Both the position numbers and the translations under genes were made by a program. A stretch of 64,000 bases of DNA. Source: Planctellipticum variicoloris (lineage in GTDB: Bacteria; Planctomycetota; Planctomycetia; Planctomycetales; Planctomycetaceae). Under the pieces are notes generated by a model, which ran no database searches, had not been told where the DNA came from, and saw only the letters and a list, made by a program, of their open reading frames with translations. Below, piece after piece: positions 53,362-64,000 of this stretch. Where the stretch lies: the NCBI RefSeq assembly GCF_030622045.1, contig NZ_CP130886.1, positions 1,377,557 through 1,441,556 of the forward strand, read 5' to 3'. The first letter of the stretch is position 1; every line of letters starts with the position of its first letter.

Positions 53362-53862
53362 TCAGCTTCCGGCGGCGAATGCCTTCCGGATCGCCTCAAT
53401 GCGCCGCCGATTGACTCCCAGGTCGGAGTACCCCAATCGAGACGCCGATCGGACGTGGATCATGCGGGTCTCTGCGTCGACCAGGAATTCGACGTCGTCT
53501 ACGAATCGCAGAATCAGGCTTCGGAATTCCACGTGCAGGTAGCCGGCAGCATCGACAACAAGCCGCGTTCGCGGCATCGCCTTGACGGTTTGGCGGAGCC
53601 GCTCCATTGCGGCTTCCGGCGAATCTGAAAATGTCAGCGGCGGAATGCCGTGTTCCCGATCTGTGTCGAACGAGCAGACGCAGTTCGGCGACGCGGGGCA
53701 CGGCCGCAACCTCCCCTCCACGACGCCCAGATTGTCGGGCTGAATTGCGGTCATCAAGCTCCAACCTCCCGCTGCAAACACCATTGCGACGATGCCCAGG
53801 AGAATTCTGGTCCGCCATCGCAAACGGCGGAGATTCGGCAGTTCGCCCGTCGAGTCTTTCAA
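53362..53862 (-). CDS. DUF1499 membrane-anchored protein
   Basis: 166 residues from a TTG at 53862. This start overlaps the TGA of the histone-deacetylase gene (TTGA), has GGAAG 4 bases upstream, and keeps the single N-terminal helix (ILLGIVAMVFAAGGWSLMTA, 20-39). The family signature LRPCPASPNCVCSFD (52-66) has the Cys55, Cys61 and Cys63 pattern of DUF1499 (usually C-P-x-x-P-N-C-V-[CS]). It ends 7 bp from the convergent PDZ gene. The family's biochemical role is unknown. Translation is very likely coupled to the upstream gene. Confidence 0.82.
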   Translation of the reverse strand: MKDSTGELPNLRRLRWRTRILLGIVAMVFAAGGWSLMTAIQPDNLGVVEGRLRPCPASPNCVCSFDTDREHGIPPLTFSDSPEAAMERLRQTVKAMPRTRLVVDAAGYLHVEFRSLILRFVDDVEFLVDAETRMIHVRSASRLGYSDLGVNRRRIEAIRKAFAAGS

Positions 53863-54800
53863 ACGGCTTCCGATGGCTGCACGGTGATTATTGTTGATCG
53901 CCCGCCAAAATGCATGAGCCCGAGCCGAATCGTCTCCGCGTGAATATCGACGATGTCCTCGATCCGTGGACAGTAACCTCCCGCCATGCTGACGGCCACT
54001 GGCAACTCCGCCTCCTGGCACGCCGCAAAGACCATCCGATCCCGTTCGGACAAACCGGCCTTTGACAGAGACAGTCGTCCAAGGCGGTCTCCGGCGTATG
54101 GATCGGCGCCTGCGAGATAGAACGCAATGTCCGCCCGGGCGGCCTGGAGAACCGTCGGCAGCGTTTTCTTCAAGGAGGCGAGGTATTCCGTATCGCCTGC
54201 GCCGTCATCGAGAGCCACGTCCAGATCGCTGGTTTCCTTTTCGAACGGATAGTTCCGGGCGCTGTGCATCGAAAACGCGAAGATGGAGCTGTCTCCGCGG
54301 ACCAGAGCGGCGGTCCCGTTCCCCTGATGCACGTCCAGATCGATCACAACCGCCCGCCGAATCAAACCTTCAGCCTGCAGTCCGCGAGCCGCGATCACCG
54401 TGTCGTTGAAGATGCAGTAACCTTCGGCCCGGTCGCGAAAGGCATGATGCGTGCCGCCGGCCAGATTCGCGGCGAAGCCGTCGAAGAGGGCCGCCCGGCC
54501 GGCCGCCAGCGTCGCTCCGGAGGAACGCCGCGACCGTTCGATCAGCTCCGGAGACCAGGGAAACCCCAGGCGTTTCAGGTCGTCGCGGTCCAGATCGCCC
54601 TTCACCACCCGCGTCAGATAGTCGGCATCGTGAACGCGCAGAATCTCGACGTCGCTGGCCGCGGGCGGAACCAGCAGTTCCTGCCCGCAACCCCAGTCCG
54701 ACCGGGCGATCCGTTCGCGCAGTCGGGCGTACTTCTGCATCGGAAACTGGTGAGTTTCCGGCAGGGGCAGCACGAACTGATCGGTGTAGAAGAGTTTCAC
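53859..54800 (-). CDS. Histone-deacetylase-superfamily hydrolase
   Basis: 313 residues from a GTG at 54800, chosen because it has GGAAG 8 bases upstream and gives the N-terminus (V)KLFYTDQFVLPLPETHQFP typical of this bacterial subgroup. An ATG at 54833 lacks a ribosome site. The catalytic residues are AGGTHHAF (His118, His119). The zinc ligands are Asp156 and His158 in IDLDVHQGNGT, and Asp233 in AGADPYAGD. SMAGGY closes the pocket. Bacterial members act on polyamines, acetoin or other acetyl amides (AcuC/APAH-like); the true substrate is not assignable. It is followed by DUF1499 with overlapping stop and start. Confidence 0.92.
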   Translation of the reverse strand: MKLFYTDQFVLPLPETHQFPMQKYARLRERIARSDWGCGQELLVPPAASDVEILRVHDADYLTRVVKGDLDRDDLKRLGFPWSPELIERSRRSSGATLAAGRAALFDGFAANLAGGTHHAFRDRAEGYCIFNDTVIAARGLQAEGLIRRAVVIDLDVHQGNGTAALVRGDSSIFAFSMHSARNYPFEKETSDLDVALDDGAGDTEYLASLKKTLPTVLQAARADIAFYLAGADPYAGDRLGRLSLSKAGLSERDRMVFAACQEAELPVAVSMAGGYCPRIEDIVDIHAETIRLGLMHFGGRSTIITVQPSEAV

Positions 54801-54940
54801 GTCGAGTCTTCCAGCGATTCGCGTTCGAGGCATTTTAGCAGCTTCGGCCGCGGCGCATTCGTCCACGACTTGCGAATTGTCCGGTCCAAGCCGATAACTG
54901 TCGCAGATTCCCCCAACCAACTTCGCAGGAAGCCCTCCGG

Positions 54941-55711
54941 ATGGCGACTTCGCTGTTTGATCTGACCGGCCGCGTCGCACTGATCACGGGCGGCAGCAAA
55001 GGACTCGGCAAAGCGATGGCCCGCGCCTTCGCGCAGGCGGGTGCGGATGTGATCATCAGCAGCCGCCATCCCGCCGAGCTGGAGGCTGCCCTGCCGGAGA
55101 TCCTGCACGGCACGCATCGCAAAGGATGCTGGATTGCGGCGGACCTGTCCGTGCGCGAGGACATGCAGCGGCTGGCCGACGAGGCCCTGGCGACGTTCGG
55201 CCGCATCGACATTCTCGTGAACAACGCCGGCTCGAACATTCCCGAACCGATTGAAGATCTCCAGGACGTCAACTGGGACCGGCTGATGGAATTGAATCTG
55301 ACCTCCTGCATGGTTCTCTCCCGCGCCGTCGCGCCGGCGATGAAGGAGCGGGGCTGGGGACGCATCATTCACATTTCGTCGGTGATGGGGATGACCTCCA
55401 AAGCGGGCCGCACGACGTATTCCGCCACCAAGGCCGCACTGATCGGCATGACCCGCGCCATGGCGCTCGATCTGGGCCCCAGCGGCGTGACCGTCAACTG
55501 CATCGCGCCGGGTCCGTTCCTGACCGATCTGCCGCTGAGCGTCCTGTCGCCGGCCGATCGCCAGAACTTTTCCGACCGGACGGCCCTCGGTCGCTGGGGC
55601 GATCCGCAGGAGGTCGCCGGGCCCGCTCTGCTGCTGGCCAGCGACGCGGGGAGCTACATCACAGGTTCGACGCTGCTCGTCGATGGCGGCGTGCTCTGCA
55701 AATCGCTCTGA
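54941..55711 (+). CDS. Short-chain dehydrogenase/reductase (3-oxoacyl-ACP-reductase-like)
   Basis: 256 residues, AGGAAG before the ATG. NAD(P) motif TGGSKGLGKAMARAFAQAG (residues 16-34), NNAGSNIPEP, then HISSVMGMTSKAGRTTYSAT with catalytic Ser146/147, Tyr160 and Lys164, and IAPGPFLTDLP. The GxxxGxG form SKGLGKA matches FabG/gluconate 5-dehydrogenase-like SDRs. Substrate unknown. It diverges from the HDAC-family gene (140 bp between starts) and opens a three-gene plus-strand run. Confidence 0.9.
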   Translation: MATSLFDLTGRVALITGGSKGLGKAMARAFAQAGADVIISSRHPAELEAALPEILHGTHRKGCWIAADLSVREDMQRLADEALATFGRIDILVNNAGSNIPEPIEDLQDVNWDRLMELNLTSCMVLSRAVAPAMKERGWGRIIHISSVMGMTSKAGRTTYSATKAALIGMTRAMALDLGPSGVTVNCIAPGPFLTDLPLSVLSPADRQNFSDRTALGRWGDPQEVAGPALLLASDAGSYITGSTLLVDGGVLCKSL

Positions 55712-55764
55712 TACTAACTCACCGACCGTCTCCGGGACGGATTGAAGTCCGGAATGGATCCCGC

Positions 55765-56244
55765 ATGTCGAGCCAGAGAACTTACACCGGCCACGGACTG
55801 GTGTTTCATTATCCGACCGACTGGACGCTGTCAGAGGACGCGTCCGACGGCGTTGCGACCGTGTCGCTGCAGACTTCGGGCGCCGCGTTCTGGTCCTTGA
55901 CGGTCTTTGCCGATCGCCCGGCGGCGGAGGATGTCCTTGGCGCCGTGCTGGCCGCATATCGCGACGACTATCCCGAGCTCGATATTTACGGCGTCAGCAC
56001 GACGATCTGCCAGCTTCCCGCCGAGGCCTGCGACCTCGACTTCGTCTGCTTCGACCTCGTCAGCTCCGCCGCGTTGCGTTCCTTCGAAACACTGACCCGC
56101 ACATTCCTGATCGTCTATCAGGGGCAGGACCGGGAGATCGAACAATTCCGGGCGGACTTCGAACGCATCATTTCCAGTCTGCATCTCGATTCCGAGGAAT
56201 TCGAGAGCCCGTACGAGCCGACCGCCCCCCCCGACGAGGAATAG
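55765..56244 (+). CDS. Conserved-looking protein of unknown function
   Basis: 159 residues, soluble. An opening HGLVFHYPTDWTLSEDASDG resembles PsbP/DUF1795-like domains that start F-x-Y-P-x-x-W. Mixed strands follow (FWSLTVFADRPAAEDVLGAV), and then an acidic, Pro-rich tail (EEFESPYEPTAPPDEE). No signal peptide or catalytic motif. It is placed between the SDR (53 bp upstream) and the aminotransferase (6 bp downstream), so it is part of that operon. Function not assignable. Confidence 0.7.
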   Translation: MSSQRTYTGHGLVFHYPTDWTLSEDASDGVATVSLQTSGAAFWSLTVFADRPAAEDVLGAVLAAYRDDYPELDIYGVSTTICQLPAEACDLDFVCFDLVSSAALRSFETLTRTFLIVYQGQDREIEQFRADFERIISSLHLDSEEFESPYEPTAPPDEE

Positions 56245-56250
56245 CCCCCG

Positions 56251-57438
56251 ATGCAGGCCACGGACGCCTCAACGCTCCCCGGTCGCGAGGCCTGGACGAT
56301 TCCTCTCGATGTGACGTACCTGAATCACGGTTCATTCGGCCCGGCCCCGCGGTGCGTTCAGGAAGAACGCGAACGCTGGAGCCGCCGCCTCGAACAGCAG
56401 CCGATGGACTTTTTCCTGCGGGAAATGGAGCCGCAGCTCGACGAAGCGCGTGCGGTCCTCGGTCAGTTCGTGGGCGGGGATCGCCGCGACCTGGTCTTCG
56501 TCGACAACGCGACCATCGCCATGAACGTCGTCGCCGCCTCAACGCCCCTGGCCGCCGGGGACGAGGTGCTGCTGAACGATCACGAATACGGCGCCGTCTT
56601 CAATATCTGGCGGAAGACGTGCCAGGGGGTCGGCGCCAAGGTCGTCACCGCCGCACTGACGACGCCGATCAGTTCGGCGGAGCAACTGATCGAGGAGCTG
56701 TTCGCGAAAGTCACTCCGCAGACGCGGTTGATCGTCGTCAGCCACGTGACCTCCCCGACCGCGGCGATTTTCCCGGTGGCCGAGAACTGCCGGCGCGCCC
56801 GCAGTCTCGGCATACCGGTTTGCATTGACGGTCCGCACGCTCCAGCGATGGTGCCGATCGACCTGCGGGCGATCGGCTGCGATTTCTACTGCGCCAGCCT
56901 GCACAAGTGGGTTTCGGCTCCCTTCGGCAGCGGTTTTCTCTATGTCGCCCGGAAACGTCAGTCCCAGTTACGGCTGCCGCTCGTCAGTTGGGGACGCAGT
57001 CTGGGCGGCCGCGACGAATGCTGGCAGGATGAATTCCAGTGGATGGGGACGCGCGATCCTGCGGCGGTTCTGGCGGTTCCTGCGGCGATTCGATTCCTGC
57101 AGGCGGCGGGGCTCGACCGGTTTCGCGCCTACGGACACGACCTCGCCCGCTACGCCCGCGGGCGTCTGGAAGCCTGGTCCGGCTGCCGGGGTCTCGTTCC
57201 CGATGAACCGGGCTGGTATGGAACGATGGTGACCGTGCCGCTCCGTCGATCCGAGCCGCAGCGTTCAAAACCGAATGCCTTCGATCCTCTGCAGCGGGCG
57301 CTCTGGGAGCAGCACCGGATCGAGGTTCCCGTCATGGACTGGCGCAATCGCCGGCACCTGCGGGTCTCGTGCCATCTCTACAATACGCGGGCCGAGATCG
57401 ACCGGCTGGTGACGGCGCTGGAGAGCCTCGAACATTGA
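56251..57438 (+). CDS. Class V aminotransferase, isopenicillin-N-epimerase-like
   Basis: 395 residues; GAGGA lies upstream. The N-terminus VTYLNHGSFGPAP is typical of the epimerase-like subgroup. Further motifs are VFVDNATIAMNVVAAST, LNDHEYGAVFNIW, VVSHVTSPTAAIFPVAE, CIDGPHAPAMVPIDL and YCASLHKWVSAPFGSGFLY, with the PLP-binding Lys219. These enzymes act as epimerases, desulfurases or lyases on amino acids. The group resembles CefD and ergothioneine-type enzymes, but the substrate cannot be told. It follows the unknown 159-residue gene by 6 bp. Confidence 0.9.
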   Translation: MQATDASTLPGREAWTIPLDVTYLNHGSFGPAPRCVQEERERWSRRLEQQPMDFFLREMEPQLDEARAVLGQFVGGDRRDLVFVDNATIAMNVVAASTPLAAGDEVLLNDHEYGAVFNIWRKTCQGVGAKVVTAALTTPISSAEQLIEELFAKVTPQTRLIVVSHVTSPTAAIFPVAENCRRARSLGIPVCIDGPHAPAMVPIDLRAIGCDFYCASLHKWVSAPFGSGFLYVARKRQSQLRLPLVSWGRSLGGRDECWQDEFQWMGTRDPAAVLAVPAAIRFLQAAGLDRFRAYGHDLARYARGRLEAWSGCRGLVPDEPGWYGTMVTVPLRRSEPQRSKPNAFDPLQRALWEQHRIEVPVMDWRNRRHLRVSCHLYNTRAEIDRLVTALESLEH

Positions 57439-57454
57439 ACGGACGCAGCGACAA

Positions 57455-58012
57455 TCACTGTCCGAACGCCGCCCGCAAGTCGTCGAGCATCGCCTGTTCG
57501 AGCAACTGATCGCGACCTCGCGCAATCCAGCCTGAGGGGGTGGCCTGCCCCACGACCAGGCTCAAATCCCGCTGCAGCGGATTGTTGTCGAGGAACGTCG
57601 CCGCTCCCGGCGAGTTTGCGGCGTTCGCCACGTCCTCGAGCTCCTTGTAGGCTTCGACGCCGATCAGGTAGCCGCCGTCGGCCGGCGTAATGCTGATATA
57701 CGCCTTTCGCCGAATCGACTGCAGCGTGCTCTCGGTCCGCTCGTACAGACCGACCGACTCGCGATGCCACGGCTCCAGAACGCCCGAGCCGGTCTTGTAT
57801 TGCGTCTCGATCACGCCGTCGAGCTTGTTTTCGCGGCGGATCTCAAACATGTAGTCGTGGACCACATCGACCGTCCGCTCCCAGACGAACTCGCCGTCGT
57901 TGGCGCGAACGAAGACCGGATTGCCGACTGGCGGACTGGAGGGGAGAATCGATGCGCACCCTCCCCCACTGCCGAGCACCAGCATCAGCAGCCAGACGCG
58001 AGCCGGGGACAT
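57455..58012 (-). CDS. Probable lipoprotein of unknown function
   Basis: 185 residues from the ATG at 58012 (GGACAGG just upstream). The N-terminus VWLLMLVLGSGGGCASILPS is a lipoprotein-like signal with Cys20 after G-G-G, a weak lipobox. The mature part contains VFVRANDGEFVWERTVDVVH and SIRRKAYISITPADGGYLIG, a mixed alpha/beta fold without motif. It is convergent with the aminotransferase gene. Longer in-frame versions begin inside the rpoC terminator and are unlikely. The presence of an outer-membrane or inner-membrane anchor is inferred from the signal only. Confidence 0.72.
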   Translation of the reverse strand: MSPARVWLLMLVLGSGGGCASILPSSPPVGNPVFVRANDGEFVWERTVDVVHDYMFEIRRENKLDGVIETQYKTGSGVLEPWHRESVGLYERTESTLQSIRRKAYISITPADGGYLIGVEAYKELEDVANAANSPGAATFLDNNPLQRDLSLVVGQATPSGWIARGRDQLLEQAMLDDLRAAFGQ

Positions 58013-58179
58013 CCTGTCCGCACGCAGCACGGATTCGACTCCAGGAACACGAGGGACCGTCTCCAGTTCGGACCCGGCGCGTAGTGTGACAACCGGTCCC
58101 GGTCGCCTCAAGACCGATTTCGCCGTGAAACTCCGGCAAATTCGTTCCGGCGTTCCACGCGGGAGCCTCCCCAATGAAA

Positions 58180-58209
58180 AGGAGGTCCGGCGAATTCGCC
58201 GGACCTCCT
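58180..58209 (-). terminator. Intrinsic terminator of the rpoBC transcript
   Basis: A 30 bp perfect palindrome: AGGAGGTCCGGCG pairs with CGCCGGACCTCCT around AATT. On the minus strand it is followed by TTTTCATTGG. It lies 32 bases after the rpoC stop. The stem contains GGAGGT, the anti-SD-pairing core, and its complement, a curious but probably fortuitous feature. Confidence 0.88.
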
Positions 58210-58240
58210 CGTACTTCACGCATCCGCCACCAATTGGCCG

Positions 58241-62509
<4,269 letters not shown>

Positions 62510-62589
62510 GGGGAATCTCCTTTGAGAATGCAGTCTGCGGTCGATGCGCAGAAAAACTTGATCACTTACGCCAGCCGGTGAAACGCGCG

Positions 62590-64000
62590 TCAGACGCCCG
62601 TCTTCTCCAACTGCATGTTCAGGCACAGACCGCGAATCTCGTTGTTGAGCACTTCGAAGCTCGCCGGGGTGCCCGCTTCGAGAGTGTTCTCGCCCTTGAC
62701 CATCGACTCGTAAATCTTCGTCCGGCCTTCGACGTCGTCGCTCTTGACCGTCAGCAGTTCCTGCAGAATGTAGGCGGCGCCGTACGCTTCCAGCGCCCAC
62801 ACTTCCATTTCGCCGAATCGCTGTCCGCCGAACCGCGCCTTGCCGCCCAGCGGCTGCTGCGTGATCAGCGAGTATGGCCCGGTCGCACGAGCATGCACCT
62901 TGTCTTCGACGAGGTGGTGCAGCTTGAGCATGTAGATGTAGCCAACGGTGGTCTTCTGCTCGAAGGCCTCGCCCGTCCGTCCATCGTAAAGCTGCGATTT
63001 GCCGTCGTCGCACAGGCCGGCCTGGATCAGCAGCTTGTGAATCTCTTCTTCCGCCGGACCGTCGAACACCGGGCACTTGACCCGGATGCCGAGCTTGGCG
63101 CAGGCGAACCCGAGGTGGGTCTCGAGAATCTGACCGACGTTCATACGGCTCGGCACGCCCAGCGGATTCAGCAGGATGTCGACCGGAGTGCCGTCCTCCA
63201 GGAAGGGCATGTCTTCCTCGGGCAGCACCTTGGAAATCACACCCTTGTTCCCGTGACGACCGGCCATTTTGTCGCCGACGGAGATCTGCCGCTTCTGCGC
63301 CACGTAGACTTTGACCATCTGCAGCACGCCGCTCGGCAACTCGTCGCCGCGCTTCATGGTGTTGAGCGTGCGGTCGCGTTCGTCGATCGCGTCTTCCACA
63401 GGCTGCCAGAAATCTTTGATGGCCTTCTTGCAGTCCGCCTTCTTCTGCGGACTCTTGATATCGAGCATCTCAAACATGCTGTGGAACGTCTCGGCGTACG
63501 TCGCCAGGAACTTGTCGTCGTTCACCGACCGCACGTCCCGACCGTCCGAGTCCTTCAGCTTGCTGCCGAACGCCGTCTCGAATTCCTTCAAGAACTCCTT
63601 AAACGCCTCGGCCACCGACGCAGCCCCGGCCTCTTCGGCCTTCTTCAGCTCCGCTTCGAACTTCTTCCGCTCGCCTTCCGACAGGCTCATTCGGCGGGAG
63701 AACTTCTCGGTGTGGATCACAATTCCTTCGACGCCGCTCGGAACTTCCAGCGACTCGTTCTTCACGTCCTCGCCGGCCCGCCCGAAGATCGCATGCAGCA
63801 GCTTTTCTTCCGGCGTCAGTTCTGTCTTTGCCTTCGGGGAGACCTTGCCGACCAGAATGTCGCCCGGCTCCACGCGGGTGCCGATCCGTACGATTCCGTC
63901 TTCGTCGAGATTCCGGAGCGCCTTCTCACTGACGTTAGGAATATCCCGGGTGAACTCTTCGCGGCCCAGCTTTGTCTCGCGAACTTCCACGTCGAACTCG
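62590..64000 (-). CDS. rpoB: DNA-directed RNA polymerase beta subunit, 5' part outside window
   Basis: The C-terminal 470 residues are in the window. Conserved parts include [40 protein letters not shown], then [80 protein letters not shown] and [21 protein letters not shown] lineage-type insertion with strong helical, charged character ([20 protein letters not shown] and onward for about 100 residues) sits between the HTEKFSRR and VKVYVAQKR blocks, where many beta subunits also vary. The upstream start lies beyond base 64000. Confidence 0.97.
   Translation of the reverse strand, partial: EFDVEVRETKLGREEFTRDIPNVSEKALRNLDEDGIVRIGTRVEPGDILVGKVSPKAKTELTPEEKLLHAIFGRAGEDVKNESLEVPSGVEGIVIHTEKFSRRMSLSEGERKKFEAELKKAEEAGAASVAEAFKEFLKEFETAFGSKLKDSDGRDVRSVNDDKFLATYAETFHSMFEMLDIKSPQKKADCKKAIKDFWQPVEDAIDERDRTLNTMKRGDELPSGVLQMVKVYVAQKRQISVGDKMAGRHGNKGVISKVLPEEDMPFLEDGTPVDILLNPLGVPSRMNVGQILETHLGFACAKLGIRVKCPVFDGPAEEEIHKLLIQAGLCDDGKSQLYDGRTGEAFEQKTTVGYIYMLKLHHLVEDKVHARATGPYSLITQQPLGGKARFGGQRFGEMEVWALEAYGAAYILQELLTVKSDDVEGRTKIYESMVKGENTLEAGTPASFEVLNNEIRGLCLNMQLEKTGV

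Noticed and set aside
62510-63076. N-terminal extension of the rpoC frame
   Set aside because: It overlaps rpoB in another phase. The GTG at 62509 with AAAGGAG is the real start.

Overview
The window looks like a chromosomal segment of a high-GC, flagellated member of the Planctomycetota. Several things point there: four secreted sulfatases of the C-x-P-[ST]-R type, a DUF1559 protein with a type IV prepilin N-terminus, very large exported proteins that match no well-known family, lipoproteins with HEAT-like repeats, a MinD-like FlhG beside FlhF and FlhA, and a flagellar sigma factor. No rRNA, tRNA or CRISPR array was recognised. Assignment below phylum is not possible from this sequence alone.

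Layout. Positions 1-3576 (minus strand) hold an ABC-2 export operon: ATPase, double-length permease, and an exported protein running off the left edge. Positions 3969-7237 hold a HEAT lipoprotein, a small membrane protein, a secreted lectin-fold protein and a primary-type sigma-70 factor. Positions 7704-13373 (plus) carry a complete pyruvate dehydrogenase operon (homodimeric E1, E2, E3). Positions 13412-17017 (minus) are a secretion cassette: a small exported protein, a DUF1559 pseudopilin and an anchored protein. Its first gene is cut inside the signal peptide by an IS66-type element (15470-16992), whose own transposase is frameshifted.

Positions 17433-24743 are a sulfatase island: a Tat-exported protein plus sulfatase on the minus strand, and two sulfatases plus an O-methyltransferase on the plus strand. 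A 32-residue, strongly basic protein with a good promoter and Shine-Dalgarno site follows at 24912. Positions 25172-27538 hold a tandem pair of paralogous exported proteins with a CPFC motif at the mature N-terminus, then REP-like palindromes and the GTPase Der. Next come a short tyrosine-recombinase-like protein with altered catalytic residues and an acyl-carrier-like protein with an insertion. Positions 30746-36748 (minus) are flagellar: flhA, flhF, flhG, a small membrane protein and a FliA-type sigma factor. A fourth sulfatase and a PPP-type phosphoesterase follow.

Positions 39593-51064 (minus) hold two adjacent genes for very large cell-envelope proteins of 2,669 and 1,132 residues, built from three copies of one architecture (signal peptide, an IP/VP opening motif, beta-rich body, C-terminal membrane helices). 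The larger one appears to be a fusion of two such proteins, with a second signal-peptide-like segment near residue 1,310. A membrane-anchored STAS protein and a HEAT/PDZ protein are divergently encoded beside them. The right end holds DUF1499, histone-deacetylase-family, SDR and class V aminotransferase genes, then rpoC and the 3' part of rpoB, closed by a near-ideal intrinsic terminator.

Best leads for something not yet described: the three-module giant envelope locus (39593-53354), the 32-residue basic protein (24912-25010), the CPFC tandem paralogues, and the IS-broken secretion cassette. All functions are inferred from sequence patterns read by eye; no database search was run.
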